Source: Alteriqipengyuania abyssalis
GTDB lineage: Bacteria; Pseudomonadota; Alphaproteobacteria; Sphingomonadales; Sphingomonadaceae
Assembly: GCF_019857185.1 (NCBI RefSeq)
Contig: NZ_JAHWXP010000002.1
Span: 806,001-870,000 of the forward strand
Direction of reading: 5' to 3'
Length of the DNA: 64,000 nucleotides
This document shows positions 9,804 through 20,899 of the stretch, piece by piece. Both the position numbers and the translations under genes were made by a program. How positions within the stretch are numbered: the stretch's first letter is position 1; every line of letters starts with the position of its first letter. The notes beneath the pieces were generated by a model that saw only the letters and a list, made by a program, of their open reading frames with translations, was not told the origin of the DNA and did no database searches.

Positions 9804-11296
9804 GCTGCCTCGGCCTCACCCTCGACCGCGTAGTGGCCCAGATCCTCTTCCTTCGTGGCGAGGCTGACGAGCACGACCGCGATGGTCGAGGCGATGAAGC
9901 CGGGGATGATCTCGTACACACCCGGGCCGCCCAGAAACTCGCTGTTCCAGCCCTGTGCGATCCAGAAGCCGACCGTGCCCGCGCCGACCACCAGCCCGGC
10001 GAGCGCGCCGGACCCGGTCATCCGCGGCCAGACCAGCGCGAGCAGGATCAGCGGACCGAAGGCGGCACCGAAGCCCGCCCAGGCATTGGCGACCAGGCCC
10101 AGCACCTCGCTCTCCGGATCGCTCGCGACCCAGATCGCGGCCAGCGCCACGATCAGCACGCTGACGCGGCCCACATTGACCGCCTCGCGCTCGCTCGCGT
10201 CGCGGCGCAGGAACAGGCGGTAGAAATCCTCGGTCAGCGAGCTGGAGGAGACCAGCAGCTGCGAGGAGATCGTGCTCATGATCGCGGCCAGCAGGGCGGC
10301 GAGCAGGAAGCCGGTCACCAGCGGGTGGAACAGCAGGTCTGCCAGCACCACGAAGATCGTCTCCGGATCGTCGACCACGATCCCGTTGCGGTCCGCATAG
10401 GCGCGTCCGGCAAGACCGATGCCGAGCGAGCCGAGCAGGCACACGAACATCCAGATCAGCCCGATATTGCGCGCCGTCGCCACCTCCGGGATCGAGCGGA
10501 TCGCCATGAAGCGCACGATGATGTGCGGCTGCCCGAAATAGCCCAGGCCCCAGGTCACCGCGCTGAGCCAGCCGATGGCGGTCAGCCCCTGCGTCAGGCT
10601 GAGGAAGCCGGGCTGGATGTCGGTCAGGCTGTCGCCCGCGCTCCCGCCGGGGCCGAACATCACCACCAGCGGCATCACCACCAGCGCCAGCAGCATGATC
10701 ACCCCCTGCACGAAGTCCGTCAGGCTGACCGCGAGGAACCCGCCGACCATCGTGTAGGCCAGCACCACGCCCGCGGTGATCCACACGCCCATCATGTAGT
10801 CGCTCAGCCCGGTATCGGGCAGCAGCGCGGGGAAGGCGGTTTCGAACAGCTTGCCGCCGCCGACCAGGCCTGCGGCGGAGTACACCATGAAGAACACCAC
10901 GATCACGATCGCGGAGACCACCCGCAGCGCCACCGCGCGGCTGGGGAAGCGGTTGGCCATGAACTCCGGAATGGTTAGCGCATTGCCCAGCCGTTCGGTC
11001 TGTTCGCGCAGTCTCGGCGCGACGATCGTCCAGTTGAGCACCGCGCCCAGGAACAGGCCGATGCCGATCCACGCCTCGACCAGGCCGGCGGCGTAGAGCG
11101 CGCCGGGCAGGCCCAGCAGCAGCCAGCCCGACATGTCCGACGCGCCGGCGGAGAGCGCCGCCACCCCGGGCGAAAGCCCGCGTCCGGCGAGCAGATACCC
11201 TTCCGAGGTATCGGTCGATTTCTTCCAAGCAAATAGCCCGATGCCCAGCATGAGGGCGAAATAGGCTGCGAGTGAGATGAGTACGCCTGTCTGCAT
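9800..11296 (-). CDS. putP: Sodium/proline symporter
   Basis: 498 residues of the solute:sodium symporter family, taken from ATG 11296 (MQTGVLISLAAYFALMLGI). A longer frame to 11416 has no membrane character and is rejected. Around 13 membrane spans are visible. Conserved family parts include SEGYLLAGRGL, GASDMSGWLLLGLPGALY near the sodium site, and GWLSAVTWGLGYFGQPHI. It imports proline with Na+ at the inner membrane; related family members carry pantothenate or other solutes, so substrate is by family resemblance. Divergent neighbour is the foreign methyltransferase gene, more than 300 bp away. Confidence 0.88.
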   Translation of the reverse strand: MQTGVLISLAAYFALMLGIGLFAWKKSTDTSEGYLLAGRGLSPGVAALSAGASDMSGWLLLGLPGALYAAGLVEAWIGIGLFLGAVLNWTIVAPRLREQTERLGNALTIPEFMANRFPSRAVALRVVSAIVIVVFFMVYSAAGLVGGGKLFETAFPALLPDTGLSDYMMGVWITAGVVLAYTMVGGFLAVSLTDFVQGVIMLLALVVMPLVVMFGPGGSAGDSLTDIQPGFLSLTQGLTAIGWLSAVTWGLGYFGQPHIIVRFMAIRSIPEVATARNIGLIWMFVCLLGSLGIGLAGRAYADRNGIVVDDPETIFVVLADLLFHPLVTGFLLAALLAAIMSTISSQLLVSSSSLTEDFYRLFLRRDASEREAVNVGRVSVLIVALAAIWVASDPESEVLGLVANAWAGFGAAFGPLILLALVWPRMTGSGALAGLVVGAGTVGFWIAQGWNSEFLGGPGVYEIIPGFIASTIAVVLVSLATKEEDLGHYAVEGEAEAA

Positions 11297-11621
11297 GGGC
11301 GCATTGCCTAACGACTCCTGAACGGTTTGACCACAGGGAGCCGGAAAGTGCCCCGCGCAGGGCAGGCGGAGCGGGCGCAGAGCGGCATTTCCGCGGTGGC
11401 CTGACACACCTGACACACAGTCCAGGGGTTCAAATCCACTCGATCGAACGGCGCGGACTTATCGACCCCGTCGATCAGCGGCGTGACGGGGGCGCGGCGT
11501 GGTGACGGACGGTGCGAAAGAGCAGCGTGGAGTGTAGCGCGGCGCGGGGGAGTAGGAAAATCATCGGGTTGTCCGGCGACTCCGCTGCGCTAAGACGGGC
11601 GGGCAGGAGGGGCGAACTGAC
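11297..11621. other. Gene-free stretch with tandem repeat and tRNA T-arm-like remnant
   Basis: This 325-bp gap holds a perfect tandem 9-mer (CTGACACAC at 11401-11409 and 11410-11418) and then AGGGG-TTCAAAT-CCACT at 11424-11440. The latter has the loop sequence and 4 of 5 stem pairs of a tRNA T-arm. No complete tRNA can be folded around it. The rest is GC-rich and otherwise featureless. The remnant lies at the edge of the lower-GC gene that follows and may be an integration scar. Confidence 0.4.
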
Positions 11622-14021
11622 ATGAGACTGATTGATGCTCTCGCTCGAGCTCGGACAGAAGAAGACGTAAAGGACGCCTACATCAAGGCGCTTGGTCTCA
11701 AGTCCTATTTCAAAGGCTTGGTGGACATTCAGACAGAAGAGGTCTGGTTCGAGGCCAAAGATGCGCCAGCGCCGACCATCATAATGTTCGCGCAGCTCTT
11801 CTTCTACGTTCGCGCGGCGAAGAAGCGGGGTGAGGCAATTCCTGCTTTCTTGGCGGTGATTGACCGTGAGAAGGCGGCGTTGATGCAGACTGAGAAGGCG
11901 ATTGCGCTTCTCGATGACAAAACCATCGAGTGGCCTAAGTCAGGGTCGGGGGCGGACAAAAAATTGGCGGCGCAGATCGCCCCATATGTCCAAGCACATA
12001 TTGTCGAGTATGAGATCGAGCATGACGAGGCCGCTTTTGTCTCCGCTGTCAAAGACGCCATCCGCGACAGACGAATAATCCGTACACCGATTACGCCGGA
12101 CAACTTGCGACAAGTTTTTGACCGCTGGGTTGATATGGTCGGGAGCGAGTTGGGCGTTCAAAATCAAGCCGATTACGCGGTTCTTTTCTTCGCCGACATC
12201 ATGCACGACGGGACCAGTGAAAAGATGGCGAACCTACCAGCGCGGATGCTGATGACCGCCGCAGGCCCAACATTCTTGCTCGATGGTCAAGTTTACGAAC
12301 TTGCGAGCAAGCGGGGTTACCAGAACTTCTGGGCGATTTATCACCGTCCGCCGGAGAGGCAGCATCGGCATTACCTGCTGGAGCGGCGCGATAGCTTGCT
12401 CCCGCTCGACGAGCAGAAATTCAAGGGTGCGTATTATACTCCACTGCATATCGTCGACAAAGCTTATGATCATCTGAAAGCCACTCTCGGAGCAAAATGG
12501 CAGGAGCGCTATATCGTTTGGGATATGTGTGCAGGGGTGGGTAATTTGGAAGCCAAGCATTCCAATCTACGAAATGTCTATATGTCAACTCTTGACGAGG
12601 CTGATGTCAAGATAATGAAATCAAATCCAGCATTTGCCGGCGCAGAGATTTTTCAGTATGACTACCTCAACGACGACATCAGCGATTTCGGCGAGATTGA
12701 TTACAAGCTTAGCAATAAAATGCCCTGCGCGCTGCAAGAGGCAATTGCTAATGCAAGAGTGGGCAAGAAGGGCGCTAAGCCAATTCTTGTTTTGATCAAT
12801 CCCCCTTACGCTGAGGCTATGAACGTCGGCAATACAAAGGAAAAGGGCAGGCGGGCCGAGCTCAAGAAGGGAGTCGCCAAAACAAAAATAAGTCATCAGA
12901 TGGATGGTTTTGGCTATGCTAAAAGGGAGCTTTTTGCCCAATTCCTCTATAGGATCGGGCAGGAAGTGCCGAGGGCAACTCTGGCGATGTTTAGTACCCT
13001 AAAATACGTAAATGCACCGAACTTTGAGAAGTTTAGGGAGGAATGGAATGCTGAATACCTTGACGGGTTCGTAGTTCATAACAAAGCATTCGATAGCCTA
13101 AAAGGTAATTTCCCGATTGGCTTTCTCATCTGGAGTTTGGCGAAGCCGCATCCTCCCGCGCACATCAATACGCTTGCCCTTGATCGTAGCGGTCAGCCGG
13201 TTGGCGAAAAACGATTTTACCGAACAAATCTCAGACCGCCTCTAGCTGAATGGATCGTTCGTCCACGCTCCAACTCGGTTGACGCGGTGCCTTTGAAAAA
13301 CGCGCTCACACCATCTTCAAGTACGAAGGATGTTCGGGGCAGGAAATGGGCCGATGGCGCAATCGGCAGCATGATTGTATTTGGTAACGACCTACAGCAT
13401 GCAGCCACCACTGGTCTCTTATCCTCGGGCTATGGAAACGCTGGGGCGTTCTTCGTCACCGAAGAAAACCTTTGGAAGGCCGCGATAGTTTTCGCGGTGC
13501 GGCGGCTGATCAAGCCAACGTGGCTTAATGACCGCGATCAATTCCTCCAGCCCTCCAAGCCGCTTAGCGACGAGTTTAAGTCCGACTGCCTTGTTTGGAT
13601 GCTCTTTAATGGCGGCAATCTCTCCGCGGGTGTCGACGGTCTTGAATGGAATGGTCGCGAGTGGTCGCTGACGAACCATTTCATTCCCTTTACGGAGGCT
13701 GAAGTGGGCGCCAAGGGGCGCTTCGAGTCGGATTTTATGGCTCGCTACATCGCAGACATTGATTTGTCGCCGCAGGCAGAGGCAGTCATGGATGAAGGCC
13801 GGAAGTTGTGGGCGCTTTTCCACGAGACGCAGTTCCCGCGCAAAATCAGGGATGAGTTCAAGCTCAACCGTCCCGATGCGGGCTGGTATCAAGTCCGTCG
13901 TGCGCTGGAAGCCAACAGCGAGGCTGAGCTGACCGATTTCGAACCTTTCCGAGCAGCCTATTTGCGCCTGTCCGACAAGCTAAGGCCGATGGTGTTCGAA
14001 CTAGGATTCCTGCCAGAGTAG
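11622..14021 (+). CDS. Single-chain nuclease/N6-adenine methyltransferase (Type IIG-like)
   Basis: 799 residues. A likely PD-(D/E)xK nuclease core lies at the N-terminus: Asp35, then Glu44-Ala-Lys46 (D-x8-ExK). The methyltransferase part follows: motif X as GAYYTP at 269-274, the AdoMet motif DMCAGVGNLE at 301-310, and the catalytic NPPY at 393-396 (amino-methyltransferase class). The C-terminal ~350 residues would be the target-recognition part. This order fits a Type IIG restriction-modification enzyme that both methylates and cuts DNA; a lone methyltransferase is the alternative. AGGAGG at 11605-11610 lies upstream of ATG 11622. Base composition is visibly more AT-rich and codon use less GC3-biased than in neighbours, which points to horizontal acquisition. 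No hsdS, hsdR or other defence gene is adjacent. Confidence 0.75.
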   Translation: MRLIDALARARTEEDVKDAYIKALGLKSYFKGLVDIQTEEVWFEAKDAPAPTIIMFAQLFFYVRAAKKRGEAIPAFLAVIDREKAALMQTEKAIALLDDKTIEWPKSGSGADKKLAAQIAPYVQAHIVEYEIEHDEAAFVSAVKDAIRDRRIIRTPITPDNLRQVFDRWVDMVGSELGVQNQADYAVLFFADIMHDGTSEKMANLPARMLMTAAGPTFLLDGQVYELASKRGYQNFWAIYHRPPERQHRHYLLERRDSLLPLDEQKFKGAYYTPLHIVDKAYDHLKATLGAKWQERYIVWDMCAGVGNLEAKHSNLRNVYMSTLDEADVKIMKSNPAFAGAEIFQYDYLNDDISDFGEIDYKLSNKMPCALQEAIANARVGKKGAKPILVLINPPYAEAMNVGNTKEKGRRAELKKGVAKTKISHQMDGFGYAKRELFAQFLYRIGQEVPRATLAMFSTLKYVNAPNFEKFREEWNAEYLDGFVVHNKAFDSLKGNFPIGFLIWSLAKPHPPAHINTLALDRSGQPVGEKRFYRTNLRPPLAEWIVRPRSNSVDAVPLKNALTPSSSTKDVRGRKWADGAIGSMIVFGNDLQHAATTGLLSSGYGNAGAFFVTEENLWKAAIVFAVRRLIKPTWLNDRDQFLQPSKPLSDEFKSDCLVWMLFNGGNLSAGVDGLEWNGREWSLTNHFIPFTEAEVGAKGRFESDFMARYIADIDLSPQAEAVMDEGRKLWALFHETQFPRKIRDEFKLNRPDAGWYQVRRALEANSEAELTDFEPFRAAYLRLSDKLRPMVFELGFLPE

Positions 14022-14080
14022 CCAAACCCATTTTTGCCGTGGAGCAGGGTGCTGGGCGTCCTCCAAAGCAAGGAAGATAG

Positions 14081-14110
14081 CTGGACCCCGGATCAAGTCC
14101 GGGGTGACGA
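14081..14110. repeat. Dispersed intergenic repeat, single arm
   Basis: CCCCGGATCAAGTCCGGGG inside CTGGA...TGACGA forms a compact hairpin. It matches the right arm of the element at 76-172 (CTGGA, CAAGT, GG.TGACG shared). It lies between the foreign methyltransferase gene and typA. Confidence 0.6.
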
Positions 14111-14123
14111 ATACTAATGGGTT

Positions 14124-14149
14124 CAGGCGGAGGCCGAAGCCTCCGCCTG
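14124..14149 (-). terminator. Stable hairpin with UUCG loop downstream of typA
   Basis: CAGGCGGAGGC and GCCTCCGCCTG pair perfectly over 11 bp. On the typA strand the loop reads TTCG closed by C-G, the very stable cUUCGg tetraloop. It starts 8 bp after the typA stop. No T-run follows, so it is either a weak terminator or a 3'-end stabiliser. Confidence 0.55.
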
Positions 14150-14156
14150 AGACGGC

Positions 14157-15983
<1,827 letters not shown>

Positions 15984-16281
15984 GGAAGAGGTTCGCTTTC
16001 GGGGAGGAAGACGCGCGCGGGGCGCTGTTGCGCCGCGCCCTTAGCCGCCTTGGTGCAATGCAGCAAGTGATGCGAGGCTCTCGCGCACTCAAAGCGGCAT
16101 GCGAAGGGCCGATGCCAGCGCATAACCGGGCGAATCGCGCAAGTTGTCGCAGCGGCGGCGAATCGCGCCTGGTAGAAAGGCGCGGGCGACCTGTTCCATT
16201 ACGCTACGGCAAGCGCGACCGGCGGCGTATCCCTGTGCCGTTTGGGCAACACTTGCGCGCGAGCCCTTCGGATTCCGCGCT

Positions 16282-16318
16282 TTTCGCAGTTGAGTGAGGG
16301 TATTTCGCAGTTTACTGA
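16282..16318 (+). promoter_or_regulatory. Tandem direct repeat upstream of the TonB receptor
   Basis: TTTCGCAGTTGAGTGA at 16282-16297 and TTTCGCAGTTTACTGA at 16303-16318 match at 14 of 16 positions and start 21 bp apart, two turns of the helix. A weak -35/-10 pair (TTTACT at 16311, AATCAT at 16334, 17-bp spacer) overlaps the second copy. This looks like a paired activator or repressor site for the receptor at 16374. The remaining typA-receptor gap (15984-16281) shows nothing clear. Confidence 0.5.
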
Positions 16319-16373
16319 ATTTCACCAAGCGCAAATCATGCGCACCGAAACCACATGAGAGAGGAAGCACTCG

Positions 16374-19055
16374 ATGGCTCATTCGTCCTCCGGCATCGCC
16401 GGATTTTCCCGCCACGCCCTGTTTGCCGGTGTTGCCGCGCTCGCGCTGCCGGTCGCAGCCCATGCGCAGGACAACGCGCCTGCCGGCCAGTCCGACAACG
16501 GCGAGGATGTCGAGACCGCGGCAGAGCTGGAACAGGCGCTGGGTGGCAACACCATCGTCGTCACCGCGACCAAGCGCGAACAGACCCTTCAGGAAGCGCC
16601 TGTTTCGGTCAGCGTGACCACCGGCGAAACGCTTGAGCGTGCGGAAATCCGCGACCTTATCGACGTGCAGACGGTTACCCCGTCGCTGCGCGTGAGCCAG
16701 CTGCAGAACTCGTCGACCACCACCTTCATCATCCGCGGCTTCGGCAACGGCGACAACAATTTCGGCGTCGAGCCGTCGGTCGGCGTGTTCATCGACGGCG
16801 TGTTCCGTTCGCGCTCTGCCGGCGCGATCGGCGACCTTGCCAATGTGAGCCGCATCGAAGTGCTGCGCGGTCCGCAATCGACCCTGTTCGGCAAGAACGC
16901 GAGCGCGGGCGTCGTCTCGGTCATCACGCGTGAGCCGCAGTTCGACTTCGGCGGTTCGGTCAGCGCGACCTACGGCAATTTCAACCAGATCGTGCTGAAG
17001 GGCGACATTACCGGTCCGCTGACCGACGATCTGGCCTTCGCGGTTTCGGGCGGGCTCAACAAGCGCGACGGCTATGCCGAAGTGATCGGCTTCGACGAGA
17101 AGCTGAACGATCGCAACCGCTGGAACGCGCGTGCAGACCTGCTGTTCGACAATGGCGGCCCGCTGCGCATGCGTGCGATCGGCGACTATTCCAAGATCGA
17201 CGAGATCTGCTGCCAGGTGAACAACCTTGTTGCCGGCCCGACCACGCCGCTGGTGTTCGCCGCAGGTGGCAACATCATCACCAATGATTTCTTCGGCGAT
17301 ACCGCGGCGCTCAACATCCTGCCGACCAACGAAGTCGAAAGCTACGGTCTTTCGTGGCAGGCCGACCTCGATCTGGATACGATCGGGATCACCGCGATCA
17401 CCGCGTATCGTGTGCTCGACAACTTCTTCAACCAGGATGTCGATTTCACCGGGCTCGACTTCATCCGCGAGTTCCGCGACCAGAAGGCCAAGACCTTCAC
17501 GCAGGAAGTGCGGGTGGCCTCGGACTTCGACGGACCGTTCAACTTCCTGCTGGGCGGCTTCTACTACAACGACGACGTGACGCAGCAGAGCAGCATCATC
17601 AATGGCGAAGACGGGCGTCTGTTCTTCGATCTGCTGGCAGGTGGCGGCAGGCCGGGCACGCTCGCAGCGGTCGAGACCCAGCTGGGTCTGCCGGTGGGGT
17701 CAAGCTTCGCTGCCGGGCCGAGCACGCTGGAAAGCTATGCGATGCAGAACGAGAGCTGGTCGGTCTTCGGCACGCTCGACTTCACCATGCTCGACGATCG
17801 CCTGACGTTGACCGCCGGGTTCAACTACACCGACGACCGGAAGGACTTCCAGCTTTCGCAGCGCTCGCTCGATCCGCTGGCGAACGTCAACTTGGCGGAT
17901 GCCTATATCGTCGGCGCCCTGGCCAATGCGGCCGGGATCGACGCGACCGACCCGGCCCAGTTCAATGCCTTCGTCGGCACCCCTCTGGGGCAGGCCGTGT
18001 TCGGCCAGGTGTCGCAGCTGGCGGTGACGCCGTGCCCGTCCGGCGTGTCCAACCCGGCGGTGTGTAACCCGCTGCTGGGCCTTGCCGCGCTGCAGTTCCT
18101 GCCGCCGTTCCTCGGTGTTCCCAACGCGGTCGAGCCGGGCAAGACCCATGACGACAAGTTCACCTACACCCTGCGTGCCTCGTTCGAGATCACGCCGGAG
18201 CTGAACACCTACGTGACCTACGCGACCGGCTTCAAGGCAAGCTCGATCAACCTGTCGCGTGATAGCCGGCCGGTGTTCGGTGACTACATTCCCGCCACGC
18301 TTCCTGCGGGTGTGCCGGGCGTGGTGGGTGGCAGCCGCTTCCTGTCGCCGTCTTCGCCGATCCGCGATGCGGGCCTGCCGATCACCAACCTGACGGTCGG
18401 CACGCGCTTTGCGGGGCCGGAAAATGCCGAAGTGTACGAAATCGGCCTGAAGGGGAACTACCCGGGCATCTCGTTCAACCTCGCGCTGTTCGACCAGACG
18501 CTCAAGGGCTTCCAGTCGAACCTGTTCACCGGCACCGGGTTCGCGCTGTCCAACGCCGAACAGCAGTCGACCCGCGGGTTCGAGTTCGACACGGTCATCA
18601 CTCCGGCAGATCCGCTGGCGATCACCTTCGCGATGACCTATCTCGACGCAACCTACGACAGCTTTGCAAACTCACCGGTTGGCGACCTGACCGGTATGCG
18701 GCCGGGTGGCATCCCAGAGTTCGCGATCTCGACCTCGGCGACGTACACCCACGACTTCGGCTACAGCGGCAACCAGCTGATCGCCCGCGTGGACTACAGC
18801 CACGAAAGCAACGTGTTCGTGAACAACGGCCTTACGACGGTGCGCGACAACAACTTCCGCCGCGAAGTGAACCTGGTCAACGCATCGCTCACGCTGGCGC
18901 TGGCCAACGGGATCGAGGTTTCGGGCTATGTCCGCAACCTGACCAACGACCGCTACATCCTGACGGTCTTCCCCAGCGTTGCGCAGTCTGGCTCGGTCTC
19001 GGGCTACCCCAGCGCGCCGCGCACTTATGGCGGCACCGTGCGCTTCAAGTTCTAA
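16374..19055 (+). CDS. TonB-dependent outer-membrane receptor
   Basis: 893 residues. Signal peptide 1-31 (ending VAAHAQ), a TonB-box-like IVVTATKREQ near 60, then a plug domain with VTPSLRVSQLQ, FIIRGFG and RIEVLRGPQSTLFGKNASAG (about 95-185), followed by a 22-strand barrel that ends in the usual terminal Phe (GGTVRFKF). It imports a ligand across the outer membrane using ExbBD-TonB energy. The ligand is unknown: no siderophore, sugar or cobalamin genes are adjacent. A good ribosome site (GAGAGGAAG) precedes ATG 16374 and a strong terminator follows. Tandem 21-bp-spaced repeats upstream suggest specific control. Confidence 0.93.
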   Translation: MAHSSSGIAGFSRHALFAGVAALALPVAAHAQDNAPAGQSDNGEDVETAAELEQALGGNTIVVTATKREQTLQEAPVSVSVTTGETLERAEIRDLIDVQTVTPSLRVSQLQNSSTTTFIIRGFGNGDNNFGVEPSVGVFIDGVFRSRSAGAIGDLANVSRIEVLRGPQSTLFGKNASAGVVSVITREPQFDFGGSVSATYGNFNQIVLKGDITGPLTDDLAFAVSGGLNKRDGYAEVIGFDEKLNDRNRWNARADLLFDNGGPLRMRAIGDYSKIDEICCQVNNLVAGPTTPLVFAAGGNIITNDFFGDTAALNILPTNEVESYGLSWQADLDLDTIGITAITAYRVLDNFFNQDVDFTGLDFIREFRDQKAKTFTQEVRVASDFDGPFNFLLGGFYYNDDVTQQSSIINGEDGRLFFDLLAGGGRPGTLAAVETQLGLPVGSSFAAGPSTLESYAMQNESWSVFGTLDFTMLDDRLTLTAGFNYTDDRKDFQLSQRSLDPLANVNLADAYIVGALANAAGIDATDPAQFNAFVGTPLGQAVFGQVSQLAVTPCPSGVSNPAVCNPLLGLAALQFLPPFLGVPNAVEPGKTHDDKFTYTLRASFEITPELNTYVTYATGFKASSINLSRDSRPVFGDYIPATLPAGVPGVVGGSRFLSPSSPIRDAGLPITNLTVGTRFAGPENAEVYEIGLKGNYPGISFNLALFDQTLKGFQSNLFTGTGFALSNAEQQSTRGFEFDTVITPADPLAITFAMTYLDATYDSFANSPVGDLTGMRPGGIPEFAISTSATYTHDFGYSGNQLIARVDYSHESNVFVNNGLTTVRDNNFRREVNLVNASLTLALANGIEVSGYVRNLTNDRYILTVFPSVAQSGSVSGYPSAPRTYGGTVRFKF

Positions 19056-19086
19056 GCCTCTCGCAAGAGAATTGGACACCAGGAGA

Positions 19087-19116
19087 AGAGGCCCCCGTTG
19101 CGGGGCCTCTTTTTTT
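19087..19116 (+). terminator. Rho-independent terminator of the TonB receptor gene
   Basis: AGAGGCCCC and GGGGCCTCT form a 9-bp stem with a six-base loop, followed directly by a run of six Ts after the stem's final T. It lies 32 bp after the receptor stop codon. Confidence 0.9.
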
Positions 19117-19232
19117 GCGTCGAGATGCATGGAAGCAGCGATGCTGGGTCTTGCGGCAGCGTTGCGGCCATGCGCAATATCGCCGGGTAACGCACGGGCG
19201 GGTAGAGGCACGCCCAATGGCTTGGGGGACCA

Positions 19233-19694
19233 ATGATGCAGTGGATGATTCTGCCGTTTAAGCGGTATTTCGATTTTCAGGGCCGTTCGCGCAGGCTCGA
19301 ATTCTGGATGTTCGCCCTGCTCAACATGCTCGTTTCGCTGGTGCTCGCGATCGCGGTGCTGGGGACGGGATCGACCATGCAGCAGCTCGAAGCTTCGGAC
19401 CCGAACGACCCGGCGTCGGCCTATTCGCTGATCTTCGGCGGGGTCGGCATGCTGTTCCTGCTGTGGGGGCTGGTCATCCTGATCCCCAGCATCGCGGTAT
19501 CGGTGCGCCGCCTGCACGATCGCGACATGACCGGCTGGTGGTATCTCGGCTTCATCATTCTCGGCTTCATCCCGTTGATCGGGCTGCTGGCGAGCATCGC
19601 CTTCATCGTCATCATGGCGCTGCCGGGAACGCCGGGGCCGAACAGGTTCGGGCCCAGTCCCAAGGAGCAGGTGACCGCCGCGACCTTCGAATAG
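19233..19694 (+). CDS. DUF805 membrane protein
   Basis: 153 residues with the DUF805 layout: FKRYFDFQGRSRRLEFWMF at the N-terminus, then several hydrophobic helices, the conserved SVRRLHDRDMTGWWYL motif near residue 90, and a Pro/Gly-rich tail (PGTPGPNRFGPSP). It is an inner-membrane protein of unknown function. Two ATGs (19233, 19236) follow a GGGGGA ribosome site. Its stop faces the end of recF 13 bp away. Confidence 0.9.
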   Translation: MMQWMILPFKRYFDFQGRSRRLEFWMFALLNMLVSLVLAIAVLGTGSTMQQLEASDPNDPASAYSLIFGGVGMLFLLWGLVILIPSIAVSVRRLHDRDMTGWWYLGFIILGFIPLIGLLASIAFIVIMALPGTPGPNRFGPSPKEQVTAATFE

Positions 19695-19707
19695 GCAGCG
19701 GGCGGGC

Positions 19708-20793
19708 TCAGATCCGCCGCAGCGAACCGCCCGACACGTCCCACACGGCGGCGTCGGGCAGGATCGGGTCGAACGGCGTCCGCTCGGTCCCGGTCATCCA
19801 CACCTGCTCGCCATTGGCGGCGAGGCGCGCGAACAGCGCCTCGCGCCGCTGCGGGTCGAGATGCGCGGCGACCTCGTCCAGCAGCAACAGCCCTGCGCGC
19901 CCCCGTGTCGCCAGCGCGCCGTGCGCCAGCGTGATCGCGATCAGCATCGCCTTCTGTTCGCCGGTCGAGGCGCGGGCGGCGGGTACGCCCTTGTCGGCCA
20001 GCGTCACCGCCAGTTCCGCGCGATGCGGGCCGATCAGCGTGCGGCCTGCGCGGCGTTCCGTCCGACGATTGCCGCGCAGAGCCTCGGCCAGCGCGGCGCG
20101 CTCCTCCGGCCCGGTCGGCTCGATCGCCAGCAGCGGGCGGGGGAAGAGCGCATCGGCCTGCGCCTCCAGCTCGCGGTTCAACTCCTCGACCAGCGCGCGG
20201 CGATTGGCGGCAATCGCTGCGCCATGCTCCGCCAGCTGCGCCTCAAGCGCATCGAGCCATTGCGGATCGGGCGGCGCATCGTCCGAGAGCAGGCGATTGC
20301 GGTTGCGCAGCGCGGTTTCGTAGCGATTGGAGAGCGCGGCGTGGCCCGGCGCGGTCGCCAGCGCCAGCCGGTCGAGATAGCGCCGCCGCGCGCCCGCGCT
20401 GTCGGTAAACAACCCGTCCATCGCCGGGGTCAACCAGCGGACCGAGAGCCATTCGGACAGGCCCAGCGCGCTGCGCTCCGCCCCGTTGACACGCACCCGG
20501 CGACGATTGGGTTGTGCCGCATCGACCACGGTGCCCAGCTGGACCGGCTCCGCGCCGTCGGCAGGCTGCAGCCGTGCCGCGACGGTAAATCCGCCCGGCC
20601 CGTCGATCCGCGCCATCTCGGGCAGCTTCGCCCGCCGCAACCCGCGCCCCGGGGCGAGCAGGGAGAGCGCTTCGAGCACGTTGGTCTTGCCCGCACCATT
20701 CGCGCCCACGAGCAGATTGAACCGCGCGGTGTCCTCCAGCGCGGTCTGCCGATGGTTGCGAAAATCGAGGATCGAGATGCGGTCGAGCGCCAT
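19708..20793 (-). CDS. recF: DNA replication and repair protein RecF
   Basis: 361 residues. RecF is an SMC-like ATPase that helps load RecA at gaps with RecO and RecR. N-terminal LDFRNHRQ and Walker A GANGAGKTN (about 30-38), signature STGEQKAM near 275, and Walker B LLLLDEVAAHLD are all present. Full length. Here it is not beside dnaA-dnaN as in many bacteria but convergent with a DUF805 gene, as often in alphaproteobacteria. Confidence 0.95.
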   Translation of the reverse strand: MALDRISILDFRNHRQTALEDTARFNLLVGANGAGKTNVLEALSLLAPGRGLRRAKLPEMARIDGPGGFTVAARLQPADGAEPVQLGTVVDAAQPNRRRVRVNGAERSALGLSEWLSVRWLTPAMDGLFTDSAGARRRYLDRLALATAPGHAALSNRYETALRNRNRLLSDDAPPDPQWLDALEAQLAEHGAAIAANRRALVEELNRELEAQADALFPRPLLAIEPTGPEERAALAEALRGNRRTERRAGRTLIGPHRAELAVTLADKGVPAARASTGEQKAMLIAITLAHGALATRGRAGLLLLDEVAAHLDPQRREALFARLAANGEQVWMTGTERTPFDPILPDAAVWDVSGGSLRRI

Positions 20794-20899
20794 GGGGGCC
20801 TTTGAGAACGGGGCCTAGCGCGGCGCGGGGATGCAGGCCAGCGGAATGCGTGAAAAGCCCGCCTCCAAGAGTTGGGAAAAATCCCCAAGCTTTCGGAAA

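Noticed and set aside
15984-16373. Cobalamin or other riboswitch upstream of the TonB receptor
   Set aside because: No conserved B12-box or other riboswitch core found; the gap holds direct repeats typical of protein binding.
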